Shown: positions 54,988-63,707 of the stretch, piece by piece
How positions within the stretch are numbered: position 1 is the first letter of the stretch
Layout of the letters: each line of letters begins with the position of its first letter
NCBI GenBank assembly: GCA_944376065.1
Contig: CALWBL010000005.1
Coordinates: 1-64,000 of the forward strand
DNA length: 64,000 bases
Direction of reading: 5' to 3'
Source: an uncultured Butyricicoccus sp.
GTDB taxonomy: Bacteria > Bacillota > Clostridia > Oscillospirales > Butyricicoccaceae
The notes under the pieces: generated by a model
Databases searched by the model: none
What the model saw: the letters and a program-made list of their open reading frames with translations, nothing else
What the model was told of the DNA's origin: nothing
Made by a program: the position numbers and the translations under genes

Positions 54988-56310
54988 ATGAACAGCAATC
55001 CTTTAAAGAAAATAGTAACACTTCAAAAGCAGGGAAAAGCAGTTGGTATTTATTCGGTTTGTAGTGCAAATGGATATGTTATTAAAGCGGCGTTAAAGCG
55101 TGGTATGCAGGACGGTTCTTGTGTTTTGATTGAAAGTACAGCAAACCAATGTGACCAAAATGGCGGTTACACTGGTATGAAACCCATGGACTTTAGAAAT
55201 TTTGTAAACAAAATGGCTGATGAAATCGGTTTTGATAAATCAAAGCTGTTTTTGGGTGGTGACCATTTAGGCCCACTTACTTTCGCTAGTCTGCCAGAGG
55301 AAAAAGCTATGCTCAAAGCAGAAGAACTCATTAGGCACTATGTTGGAGCTGGATTTATAAAGATTCATATTGATACAAGTATGAAAGTAGCGGACGATGA
55401 TGTAAATACTCGTCTTTCTGACCAAACAATCGCTCGTAGAGGTGCAAGACTTGCCAAGGTGGCTGAGGAAACCTATAAAAAGCTGCTGGAAGCTAATAAA
55501 GATGCGATTGAGCCGGTTTATATTGTTGGAAGTGAAGTACCTATCCCAGGCGGAGCAGTAGATGGTGCTGATGACAGTGTACAAATTACAAAGGTGGGGG
55601 ATTTAAAAAACACTGTATCAGCATTTGAGAAAGCATTTTTAGCAGAGCAACTTGAGCATGCTTGGCAAAATGTAATTGCGGTTGTTGTTCAGCCAGGTGT
55701 TGAGGAAAAGGACAGTGGTTGTACAGAGTATGACAGAGAGAAAGCAAAAGAACTTATGGCATCTATTGCAGATTTTCCAGCACTTGTTTTTGAAGGTCAC
55801 TCAACTGATTATCAAACAAAGATTAAACTGCGTGAGCTTGTTGAAGATGGTGTGGGTATTTTAAAGGTAGGACCAGCACTTACATTCGCGATGAGAGAGG
55901 CTATTTTTGCACTTGAAAATATTGAAAAAGAATTGCTTGCTGATACAGGTATAAAGCTCAGCAATTTCTCAAAGGTTCTTGATGAGGAAATGCTCAAGGA
56001 GACAAAATATTGGTCAAAGCATTACAAAGGCACACAGGCAGAAGTTAAGCTAAAACGCAAATATTCATTCTCTGACCGTTGCCGTTACTATATGCCGACT
56101 GAGCCGGTTGAAAATGCTAAAAATACACTAATTAGCAACTTAAAAACACATGGTATACCATTAAATTTACTTAGTCAGTTTATGCCTATTCAATATACCA
56201 AAGTGCGTGAAGGTTTGCTTGAAAATGAGCCAGAGGCACTAATTATGGATAGAATAATTAACACAATAGATGAATATCTCTATGCAACACATCAAAAAGA
56301 ACTGATTTAA
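54988..56310 (+). CDS. kbaZ: tagatose-bisphosphate aldolase subunit KbaZ/GatZ
   Basis: KbaZ/GatZ is the partner subunit needed for full activity and stability of the tagatose-1,6-bisphosphate aldolase KbaY/GatY. The 440-residue protein starts NPLKKIVTLQKQGKAVGIYSVCSAN, with LGGDHLGPLTF, YIVGSEVPIPGGA and VFEGHSTDYQT, all typical of the family. It faces kbaY across a short divergent region, instead of lying in the same operon as in E. coli. AAGGAG precedes the ATG. Confidence 0.94.
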   Translation: MNSNPLKKIVTLQKQGKAVGIYSVCSANGYVIKAALKRGMQDGSCVLIESTANQCDQNGGYTGMKPMDFRNFVNKMADEIGFDKSKLFLGGDHLGPLTFASLPEEKAMLKAEELIRHYVGAGFIKIHIDTSMKVADDDVNTRLSDQTIARRGARLAKVAEETYKKLLEANKDAIEPVYIVGSEVPIPGGAVDGADDSVQITKVGDLKNTVSAFEKAFLAEQLEHAWQNVIAVVVQPGVEEKDSGCTEYDREKAKELMASIADFPALVFEGHSTDYQTKIKLRELVEDGVGILKVGPALTFAMREAIFALENIEKELLADTGIKLSNFSKVLDEEMLKETKYWSKHYKGTQAEVKLKRKYSFSDRCRYYMPTEPVENAKNTLISNLKTHGIPLNLLSQFMPIQYTKVREGLLENEPEALIMDRIINTIDEYLYATHQKELI

Positions 56311-56318
56311 AATATTTT

Positions 56319-56357
56319 CCCCTAACGCTTTAAATAGATAAGGCGTTAGGGGTTTTT
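56319..56357 (+). terminator. terminator after kbaZ
   Basis: CCCCTAACGC (56319-56328) pairs perfectly with GCGTTAGGGG (56343-56352) and is followed by TTTTT. Confidence 0.88.
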
Positions 56358-56473
56358 GCTAGTAAAATAATATAAAAAATAAGTTTTATTTAATTTATAG
56401 TTATTTTCTATATCAATGTAATAATTCAATAAAAAAGTTTTTTGTTTTTTATAGAAAAATAACAAATATTTTC

Positions 56474-56502
56474 TCGACAATATATAAGAATGGTGATATA
56501 AT
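56474..56502 (+). promoter_or_regulatory. promoter of the etf-lactate dehydrogenase operon
   Basis: TCGACA (56474-56479) and a perfect TATAAT (56497-56502), preceded by TGA as an extended -10, lie 17 bp apart, about 55 bases before etfB. Confidence 0.75.
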
Positions 56503-56557
56503 TATGACACCGTTTTTAACTGATAAAGTGGAAAAGCGAAAAAGGAAGTAATGTTAT

Positions 56558-57346
56558 ATGAAAATTATTGTATGTATGAAACAAGTGCCAGCAAGCACAA
56601 ATGTTGAAATTGACTCAGAAACTGGCGCTATGAAAAGAACAACAGGCGATGTTAGAACAAATCCATATGATTTATATGCACTAGAAACAGCTTTACAAAT
56701 TAGGGAGAGGGTTGGTGGAACTGTAACAGTATTAACCATGGGTCCACCACAAGCAGAAAGCATGATGAAAGATGCATATACTATGGGGGCAGATGATGCT
56801 GTCATACTATCTGACAGAAAATTTGCAGGTTCTGATGTTCTTGCAACATCTTATACATTATCCCAAGGAATTGAGATTTTAGGTGGAGCTGATATTATAA
56901 TTTGTGGTAAACAAACAACCGATGGCGATACCGCACAGGTAGGTCCAGCAATTGCAGAGCATTTAACAATACCGCATGCTGCATGGGTTAGTGAAATTGT
57001 AAATGTAACAGATAAAAACATTCAGGTTAGGCAGGATTTGTCGAGCGTTTCACAAGTATCTGAAATGAGTTATCCATGTTTAATTACTGTTGACCAAAAT
57101 ATCTGTGTGCCTCGTTTGCCATCATATAGGCTTAAAAAAGAAACATCTGGAAGAAAAGTCAGATTTCTTGGATTTGATGATTTAAAAGATAAAGATTTAA
57201 GCCGTTATGGTTTGGTTGGCTCTCCAACAGCTGTTGAGCGTATGTTTGCACCACCTGAAAAAGAAAAACAGGTTTATATTGATGGTACAGCAGTGGAAAA
57301 AGCAGATAAACTCATATATATTCTTAGAAAAAACAAACGAATTTGA
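56558..57346 (+). CDS. etfB: electron transfer flavoprotein beta subunit
   Basis: EtfB binds one FAD or AMP and contacts the dehydrogenase. The 262-residue protein has IIVCMKQVPAS, NPYDLYALETALQIRE, ADDAVILSDRKFAGSD and CGKQTTDGDTAQVGPAIAE, all family motifs; bifurcating Etfs carry FAD bound by this last stretch. It is first in an etfB-etfA-dehydrogenase order, the order I recall for LctB-LctC-LctD of Acetobacterium woodii. AAGGAAG precedes the ATG. Confidence 0.95.
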   Translation: MKIIVCMKQVPASTNVEIDSETGAMKRTTGDVRTNPYDLYALETALQIRERVGGTVTVLTMGPPQAESMMKDAYTMGADDAVILSDRKFAGSDVLATSYTLSQGIEILGGADIIICGKQTTDGDTAQVGPAIAEHLTIPHAAWVSEIVNVTDKNIQVRQDLSSVSQVSEMSYPCLITVDQNICVPRLPSYRLKKETSGRKVRFLGFDDLKDKDLSRYGLVGSPTAVERMFAPPEKEKQVYIDGTAVEKADKLIYILRKNKRI

Positions 57347-57359
57347 GGAGGCAGAAAAC

Positions 57360-58544
57360 ATGGAATTTTTGAGATTTGATGCACAAAAATGTGTCTTATG
57401 TGGTCAATGTGTGCAAATTTGTCCATTTGCTGCACTTCAAGTAGGAAAGCAAAATATTGAAGTGGGAGATAACTGCCGTATGTGTGGGCTTTGCGTTCGT
57501 AGCTGTCCAGAGCAGGCAATAAAATTTGAACAACATGCAAATGAAATAGATAAAGCTGAATGGAAAGATTTTCTTATTTTTGCAGAGCAGGAGCGAGGAG
57601 AAATTCACCCTGTAACATATGAGCTTATAGGTGAAGCTCAGAAAATGGCTAAAAAAGTGGGCTATGAAGTAAACTGTGTACTTGTGGGCGGAAATGGTAC
57701 AAAACAAAATGCAGAAAATTTAATCGCTTATGGAGTTAAAAAAGTATTTGTTTATGAAAATGAAGGCTTTACAGGATTTCGTGCTGATTGTTATGCGGAT
57801 GCTATTGCAGATTGTATTGCAGAGAACAAACCAAGTTCAGTTTTAATCGGAGCAACTTCAGTTGGTCGTTCGCTTGCACCTAGACTATCAACTAGATTTC
57901 ATACAGGTTTAACAGCAGACTGTACTACACTTGACATTAAACCTAGTACAGATTTAGTGCAAATTCGTCCAGCTTTTGGCGGAAATATTATGGCACAGAT
58001 TGAAATTACACGCTCCCGTCCACAGTTTGCAACCGTACGATATCGTGTTATGGATTCAGCAGAAAAAGTTCAAAATCCAGATGGAAAGATTATTTATTGC
58101 AAAGCGTCAGATGAAATGGCAAGCTCTCGTATTAAAATTATTTCAAGTGAGTTAATCGAGAAACATAAAAGCATAGAGGAAGAAGAAATTTTAGTCGTTG
58201 CAGGGCGCGGCGTGCGAAATGAAAAAGATTTGCAGATGTGCTATGAACTTGCTGAAATGCTTGGCGGACATATTGCATTTACACGACCAATGGTTGAAAA
58301 CGGCTTGGGCGACCATGCATATCAGATTGGATTATCTGGTCATACAGTGCGTCCAAAACTTATTATCACATGTGGTGTATCAGGTGCAATTCAGTTTACA
58401 TCATGCATGAGTGGTTCAGAATGTATTGTTGCAATCAATAACGACCCAAATGCACAGATTTTTCAGGTTGCAAGTTATTGTATAGTTGATGACTTATATC
58501 AAGTTTTGCCAAGAATGATTGAAAGGCTCAGAGAGGAGAAATAA
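57360..58544 (+). CDS. etfA: electron transfer flavoprotein alpha subunit with N-terminal dicluster ferredoxin domain
   Basis: The 394-residue protein begins with a ferredoxin domain with cysteines 11, 14, 17 and 21 and 39, 42, 45 and 49 (two CX2CX2CX3C sets), followed by EtfA (about 70-394) with VLIGATSVGRSLAPRLSTRF, RPAFGGNIMA and the FAD-binding SGHTVRPKLIITCGVSGAIQF. Ferredoxin-tagged EtfA subunits are typical of bifurcating lactate- or caffeyl-CoA-type complexes. The ATG at 57360 follows GGAGG; the frame upstream overlaps etfB and is not coding. Confidence 0.95.
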   Translation: MEFLRFDAQKCVLCGQCVQICPFAALQVGKQNIEVGDNCRMCGLCVRSCPEQAIKFEQHANEIDKAEWKDFLIFAEQERGEIHPVTYELIGEAQKMAKKVGYEVNCVLVGGNGTKQNAENLIAYGVKKVFVYENEGFTGFRADCYADAIADCIAENKPSSVLIGATSVGRSLAPRLSTRFHTGLTADCTTLDIKPSTDLVQIRPAFGGNIMAQIEITRSRPQFATVRYRVMDSAEKVQNPDGKIIYCKASDEMASSRIKIISSELIEKHKSIEEEEILVVAGRGVRNEKDLQMCYELAEMLGGHIAFTRPMVENGLGDHAYQIGLSGHTVRPKLIITCGVSGAIQFTSCMSGSECIVAINNDPNAQIFQVASYCIVDDLYQVLPRMIERLREEK

Positions 58545-58549
58545 ATACT

Positions 58550-59983
58550 ATGCCATATCCTTATAAAAAAATGACTGAGCAAGATTTTGATTATATTCGC
58601 TCGGTAACAGATTCTGCTCGAGTATGGGTGGGAGATGAAATTGCAAACGAATATCACAAAGATGAAATGCCTGAATACGGCATATATCCACCAGAACTAT
58701 ATGTGGAGGTGGAAAATAAAGAGGAAATCTCTAAAATTATGGCGTATGCATATGAGAAAAATATACCAGTGGTATGCCGTGGAGCAGGCACTGGTTTGGC
58801 TGGTGGTGCAACATGTAAATATGGTGGTATTTTACTATCCATAATGCGTATGAATAAAATTTTTCCAGTTGACCACAAAAATCAGACAATTACAGTAGAA
58901 CCAGGAGCAATTCTTATTGATGTTCAAGCGGCTGCCGCAGCAGAGGGATTGTTTTATCCACCAGACCCAGGTGAAAAAACAGCATCAATTGGTGGAAATA
59001 TAATAACTAATGCAGGCGGAATGAAAGCTGTAAGATATGGATTAACACGTGATTTTGTACGTTGCATTGAGGCGGTTATGCCAGATGGTTCGATAATGGA
59101 GTTTTCATCAAATGTTGTAAAAAATACAACAGGATATGATGTGAAAGACCTTATAATAGGCTCTGAAGGAACACTTTGCATTTTAACAAAAGCAACATTA
59201 AAACTATTGCCATCTCCAACTTGCTCATGCACAGTGGTGCTGCCATTTAATAGCGTTGAGGAATGTGCAGATATGGTTCCAGAGGTTCTTGCACTTCCAT
59301 TTGTTCCAACTGCCATTGAGTTTTTAGAAAGGGAACTGGTTGAAATTGTTGAACGTAATCTTCGCAAAATGTTTCCAGTTAAACAGGGCGAGGCGGCACT
59401 TATTGTTATGTATGATGCATCAAGCAAAGATGAGTTAAATAGTGCAGTTGAAGCACTAGCAGAATCTTCTCTAAAGCATGGTGCTCTTGACTGTTTTCTT
59501 GCAGATACTCCAGAACGTGCTGCATCAGTTTGGGCGGTTCGTGCGGCAATTTTGGAGGGTATGAAAGCAGAATCAGTTTCTCAAGAAGAATGTGATGTGG
59601 TTGTTCCACGTGCAAAGATAGCAGAATATGTAAAGGCAGCAAAAAAGATTGCAAGTTCTCATGGCATTAGGGTTCAGCCATGCGGACACTGTGGTGATGG
59701 CAATATACATACAGAAATGCTCAGAAGTGCGGAAATGAGCGATGAAGAATGGAAAAACGCAACACATGCAAGTTTGACAGAGCTCTATGCACTAGCAAAA
59801 CAGCTTGGTGGACAGTTATCCGGAGAGCATGGTATAGGAAATGGTCGCATAGAGTTTTTAGAGAAATTTGTGGGTGAGCGAATGATTCGTTTATATAAAG
59901 CAATAAAATTAGCATTTGATGACCGCCTAATTTTAAACCCAGGTAAGGTAATTGAGTTCCAGCCAAAGGAGCTTCAACCATAA
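58550..59983 (+). CDS. FAD-binding 2-hydroxyacid (D-lactate) dehydrogenase, Etf-linked
   Basis: The 477-residue protein is a GlcD/LctD-type flavoprotein with an FAD-binding 4 (PCMH) domain at about 45-220 (GAGTGLAGGATCKYGGILLSIMRMN, ITNAGGMKAVRYG) and a FAD-oxidase C-terminal domain with PCGHCGDGNIH and SGEHGIG. With EtfAB it would oxidise lactate with NAD+, driven by oxidising reduced ferredoxin (electron confurcation). It could instead act on glycolate or 2-hydroxyglutarate. It starts 6 bases after etfA and shares its operon. Confidence 0.9.
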   Translation: MPYPYKKMTEQDFDYIRSVTDSARVWVGDEIANEYHKDEMPEYGIYPPELYVEVENKEEISKIMAYAYEKNIPVVCRGAGTGLAGGATCKYGGILLSIMRMNKIFPVDHKNQTITVEPGAILIDVQAAAAAEGLFYPPDPGEKTASIGGNIITNAGGMKAVRYGLTRDFVRCIEAVMPDGSIMEFSSNVVKNTTGYDVKDLIIGSEGTLCILTKATLKLLPSPTCSCTVVLPFNSVEECADMVPEVLALPFVPTAIEFLERELVEIVERNLRKMFPVKQGEAALIVMYDASSKDELNSAVEALAESSLKHGALDCFLADTPERAASVWAVRAAILEGMKAESVSQEECDVVVPRAKIAEYVKAAKKIASSHGIRVQPCGHCGDGNIHTEMLRSAEMSDEEWKNATHASLTELYALAKQLGGQLSGEHGIGNGRIEFLEKFVGERMIRLYKAIKLAFDDRLILNPGKVIEFQPKELQP

Positions 59984-60009
59984 ACTATATTTTATAGGGG
60001 GAGATGACC

Positions 60010-61179
60010 TTGAAAAAATCACCTTTAGTTGACAAAAGCAAAATGCCGCTTGCAGTTGGTATTGCATTTGTGGCATTTACAACGCAGTTTGGTGGAGGCT
60101 TTGCCTCCGGCGCACAGATTTACGAATATTTTATTAACTATGGTATCTGGTGCCTTGTTTTGCCAATTCTTACACAGGGATTGTATGCATTGTTTTTCTG
60201 GTATGGAATGAGATATTCATACAAACATAAAACATATGATTATCGCAGTTTTTCTGACAGCTTATATGGAAAAACACGATACATTATGAGTAATTTATAT
60301 GAAATTTGTTACTTAATAATGATTGGCACAGCCTCTGCTGCTGCATTTGCAACTGGTGGTGCAACGTTAGAAGCGTTATTTGGATTGCCATATTTATTAT
60401 GTACATTGCTCATTGCTGTATTTATATTTGTTATTGCACTTTATGGAACCACAGTTGTTAGAAAATGTGCAGCAACTCTAAGTGTTCTTATACTTATTGG
60501 GTTAGTTCTTGTGCTGGTGCCTAACATTATTGTGCAATGGGACAGTATTGTGCAGAATATTCAACGTATGTCACAGGGAGAAATGAGTGTATTATCCAAT
60601 CAAACAGGTGCATTTGGTCCTGCTCTTTGGTCAGCGGTTTTATATTTCTTCTTCCAGCTTGCTTCTGTTTCTGTTATGTATCAACATATGGAGCCGGTTA
60701 CCGATGTGAAACAAATAAATAAATCAGCAATTTGGATTTTCATTTGCAACTTTGTTGCCATGGAGCTGTCCATCATTGGTTTGCTTGCAGTAGCTTATGT
60801 TGCAGAACTTGCCACTGCATCAGTTCCAATGTTGATTTTAGTAGAAAATGGCGTGGGTTCTGGTGTGCTGACACCTATTATTTCAATACTTATTATTTTG
60901 GGTGCAATATCAACAGCGGTTAATATGATTTCAGGTATAGTTACACGTTGTGTTAATGCAGTTGAAAGAAGAATGAAAAAAGAAGCTCGTGAAAAGGGAC
61001 ATCTTATGCGAAATGCAGTTTTCACTCTGATTTTTACATTTATAGCATTTGGTATTGCACAGTTTGGCTTGATGGCAGTTGTAAGCCGTGGATATTCATA
61101 CCTTGGATATGCCGCATTTATAACTCTGTTTATTCCATTTGTAGTTCACTTTATAAAAACTCGTGGACGAGAAATTTAA
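60010..61179 (+). CDS. YkvI-like membrane transporter (APC superfamily)
   Basis: The 389-residue protein has about eleven helices and starts with the YkvI-type GIAFVAFTTQFGGGFASGAQIYEYF. The substrate is unknown. Its place after the Etf-lactate dehydrogenase genes suggests uptake or export of the same 2-hydroxy acid or a partner metabolite, where A. woodii has a lactate permease. The start is TTG at 60010, because GGGGGAG then lies 6 bases upstream; an ATG at 60004 abuts that site. A terminator follows. Confidence 0.85.
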   Translation: MKKSPLVDKSKMPLAVGIAFVAFTTQFGGGFASGAQIYEYFINYGIWCLVLPILTQGLYALFFWYGMRYSYKHKTYDYRSFSDSLYGKTRYIMSNLYEICYLIMIGTASAAAFATGGATLEALFGLPYLLCTLLIAVFIFVIALYGTTVVRKCAATLSVLILIGLVLVLVPNIIVQWDSIVQNIQRMSQGEMSVLSNQTGAFGPALWSAVLYFFFQLASVSVMYQHMEPVTDVKQINKSAIWIFICNFVAMELSIIGLLAVAYVAELATASVPMLILVENGVGSGVLTPIISILIILGAISTAVNMISGIVTRCVNAVERRMKKEAREKGHLMRNAVFTLIFTFIAFGIAQFGLMAVVSRGYSYLGYAAFITLFIPFVVHFIKTRGREI

Positions 61180-61188
61180 TAAAAAAGA

Positions 61189-61223
61189 GCTTGTCACTTA
61201 AATGGGAGTGGCAAGTTTTTTTA
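61189..61223 (+). terminator. terminator of the etf-lactate operon
   Basis: CTTGTCACT (61190-61198) pairs with AGTGGCAAG (61207-61215; one T-G pair) and runs into seven T residues. Confidence 0.85.
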
Positions 61224-61278
61224 TAAACTAAATGTTTACAAAATTTAAACAAAAACACAATACATTTTCAAATTTTTT

Positions 61279-61290
61279 GTGGTAAACTAT
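61279..61290 (+). promoter_or_regulatory. gldA promoter -10 region
   Basis: TAAACT preceded by TGG makes an extended -10 like the secA one, about 30 bases before the start codon. No convincing -35 is seen. Confidence 0.4.
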
Positions 61291-61319
61291 TATTAGCTTA
61301 TTGTAGGAGGTTTTGCATT

Positions 61320-62417
61320 ATGGCAAGCATCTTTATTAGCCCTGGTAAATACGTTCAGGGTGCAGGAGAACTAAAAAATTTAGGAAACTATGCAAAGACT
61401 TATGGTGGAAAGGCTCTGGTTGTAATCAGCGAAAATGGTCGCAAAAGAAGTGGTCAAACTATTTTAGACAGTTTTGCTGAGGCTGGAATTTCATGTGCTT
61501 TTGAATATTTTGGCGGTGAGTGCTGTATGAGCGAAATAAACCGCTTATGTGACACCGTAAAAGAGCAAAACTGCGATATGGTTATTGGTGTTGGTGGCGG
61601 TAAAATTTTCGACACTGTAAAAGCAGTTGCATACGAGGAAAAAATACCAGTCATAATATGCCCAACTATTGCATCAACTGATGCACCTTGTTCTGCTCTT
61701 TCTGTTATATATACAGAGCAAGGAGTGTTTGAAAAATATTTATTCTTGCCTGCAAATCCTAATCTTGTGCTTATGGATACCGAAGTTATAGCACAAAGCC
61801 CAATGCGTCTGACAATAGCTGGTATGGGTGATGCACTTGCAACTTATTTTGAGGCTAGAGCCTGTGCTAATTCTGGTGCAACTAGCTGTGCGGGAGGCAA
61901 AACCGGACAGGCAGCTCTTGCACTTGCAAAACTTTGTTTTGATACACTGATGCAAGAAGGTTTAAAAGCAAAAAGTGCTTTAAGAGTTAAGGCATGTACA
62001 CAGGCTGTGGATAAAATTATTGAGGCAAATACGCTGCTTTCTGGTATCGGTTTTGAGTCTGGCGGTCTTGCAGCAGCTCACGCAGTTCATAATGGTTTAA
62101 CTGTGCTTGAGGAATGCCATGAAAAATATCATGGTGAAAAGGTTGCATTTGGTACACTTACTCAGCTCATTTTAGAGAATGTGCCAAAAGATGAGCTTGA
62201 TGAAGTTGCTATTTGGTGTGCAGAGCTTGGATTGCCTGTAACTCTTGCTGAACTTGGTATTGAAGATGTGACTGAAGAAAAAATTATGGCTGTGGCTGAG
62301 GCTGCTTGTGCAGAGGGAGACACAATGCATAATATGCCATTTGAGGTAACTCCTAAGATGGTATATGACGCTATTTTAGCGGCTGATACTTATGGTAAAA
62401 CCTTAGTTGGTATGTAA
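61320..62417 (+). CDS. gldA: glycerol dehydrogenase
   Basis: GldA oxidises glycerol to dihydroxyacetone with NAD+, using zinc, and can reduce glyoxals and diketones in reverse. The 365-residue protein has the NAD loop VIGVGGGKIFDTVKA, PTIASTDAPCSALSV, the zinc Asp in AGMGDALATYFEA and the zinc His region LAAAHAVHNGLTVLEECHEKYHGEKVAFGT. TAGGAGG precedes the ATG. It is transcribed alone. Confidence 0.96.
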   Translation: MASIFISPGKYVQGAGELKNLGNYAKTYGGKALVVISENGRKRSGQTILDSFAEAGISCAFEYFGGECCMSEINRLCDTVKEQNCDMVIGVGGGKIFDTVKAVAYEEKIPVIICPTIASTDAPCSALSVIYTEQGVFEKYLFLPANPNLVLMDTEVIAQSPMRLTIAGMGDALATYFEARACANSGATSCAGGKTGQAALALAKLCFDTLMQEGLKAKSALRVKACTQAVDKIIEANTLLSGIGFESGGLAAAHAVHNGLTVLEECHEKYHGEKVAFGTLTQLILENVPKDELDEVAIWCAELGLPVTLAELGIEDVTEEKIMAVAEAACAEGDTMHNMPFEVTPKMVYDAILAADTYGKTLVGM

Positions 62418-62425
62418 ATAATTAA

Positions 62426-62458
62426 AAGCGTGTTACAAATTGGTCTTGTAACACGCTT
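62426..62458. terminator. convergent terminator between gldA and the AraC gene
   Basis: A 13-bp perfect stem, AAGCGTGTTACAA (62426-62438) with TTGTAACACGCTT (62446-62458), has a 7-base loop. The minus strand continues into TTTTAATTATTT, so it clearly ends the AraC gene; it may also stop gldA. Confidence 0.85.
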
Positions 62459-62463
62459 AAACT

Positions 62464-63315
62464 TTATAAATTATCTTTATTATCTTCAATATGCTGCTTG
62501 CGATACTGAACAGGCGTCATACCTGTCATTTGCTTGAAAGCCTTTGAGAAAACCAACGGGTCACGATAACCAACAGACTGTGCGATTGCTGCGACGGTAG
62601 AATTAGAAAGTATTAGTTGCTCTTTCGCACGTGTAAGGCGGAATGTCGTTAGGAACTCCTGTGGTGAAATTTTAAGAACACGCTGGAATAGGGTGAAAAG
62701 ATAACTGCGGTTTAATGATACATACTTTGCCATGTCTGATACGGTGATATGGTTTGCATAATTATAGTGAACAAATTCAACTGCACGGCGAACATAGAAG
62801 TTTTCACGGTCATTTTTAGGAACAGCAGAAAGCGGCATTGATAGTGAACGGGCAAGGCAAGAGAAAAATCTGCAAAGCAAGCCTTGAAGCTGAAAATCAT
62901 TTTCTATTCCAGCAGTGTTATATCTAAGCATTTCTTGAACAATTTCGCGCAGAGTTTCACCATCTGGAGAACGGAAAGTAAGTTGACCATCACCAAGACC
63001 GATGGCATTTAAGTATTCTGCGCAGCGTGTGCCATCAAAACCAATCCACAAATAAGTCCATGGGTCGGACTCATCAGCTTGAAAGAAAGCCTGCTCGTTT
63101 GGTCTAATAATAAATCCTTCACCAGCATGAAGGGAAATTTGGCTGTCACCAGATTGAAAAACACCTTTACCGTCAAGAATAAAATGGATAAGATAATTTG
63201 GCCTTACCGCGGGACCAAAGTGTTGGAGCGGCTGGCATGAACCATAGCCGCAATAGCATAGATAGAAATCCGAAAAAATCTGATGCTCGAGCTTTAGTAC
63301 ATTTAAGTTTTCCAT
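62464..63315 (-). CDS. AraC family transcriptional regulator (MsmR-like)
   Basis: The 283-residue protein has an N-terminal cupin (about 30-110, RPNYLIHFILDGKGVFQSG, LHAGEGFIIRPNEQAFFQAD) and two C-terminal helix-turn-helices (about 185-275, HITVSDMAKYVSLNRSYLFTLFQRVL and VAAIAQSVGYRDPLVFSKAFKQMTG). This layout is common in regulators of sugar use. It converges on gldA and diverges from pyrH, so neither is clearly its target. GGAGGG precedes the ATG. Confidence 0.93.
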   Translation of the reverse strand: MENLNVLKLEHQIFSDFYLCYCGYGSCQPLQHFGPAVRPNYLIHFILDGKGVFQSGDSQISLHAGEGFIIRPNEQAFFQADESDPWTYLWIGFDGTRCAEYLNAIGLGDGQLTFRSPDGETLREIVQEMLRYNTAGIENDFQLQGLLCRFFSCLARSLSMPLSAVPKNDRENFYVRRAVEFVHYNYANHITVSDMAKYVSLNRSYLFTLFQRVLKISPQEFLTTFRLTRAKEQLILSNSTVAAIAQSVGYRDPLVFSKAFKQMTGMTPVQYRKQHIEDNKDNL

Positions 63316-63640
63316 ACAAACCCTCCTTTAATTATGTTTAGATGTTAGAAAACATAACTTTCAAATTAGCTTAATTAAATAAAAAAACACAGCTATTTTG
63401 TTCATATGTATATTTTAACAGTAACCAGATAAAATCGCAACTCTTTGTTTATACTTGATACTTAAAAAACAAAACAGCAGTTTATGTGCATATATTATAA
63501 ATTCTTAAAATAATGCTAAATGTTAGATAAAACTATAAAATTACACGCCCTATAATTCTATTTAATGGAAATAATTAAAAAACACATAAAATAGACAAAA
63601 ATTTTTACGGTATGTTCATAAAAAAAGAGCATGAAAGTCT
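63316..63640. other. divergent AT-rich region between AraC gene and pyrH
   Basis: About 325 bases without a gene. It holds the two divergent promoters listed separately. The middle (63470-63600) is AT-rich with no clear repeat or hairpin. Confidence 0.5.
63412..63440 (-). promoter_or_regulatory. promoter of the AraC gene
   Basis: On the minus strand, TTGCGA (63435-63440) and TAAAAT (63412-63417) lie 17 bp apart, about 100 bases before the start codon. Confidence 0.5.
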
Positions 63641-63669
63641 TTGCAAAATTGTCTTAGATACGATAAAAT
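63641..63669 (+). promoter_or_regulatory. promoter of pyrH
   Basis: TTGCAA (63641-63646) and TAAAAT (63664-63669) lie 17 bp apart, about 40 bases before the start codon. Confidence 0.6.
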
Positions 63670-63707
63670 AGTATGAGACTGTAAGAATTTTAATGGGAGG
63701 TTAAAAC

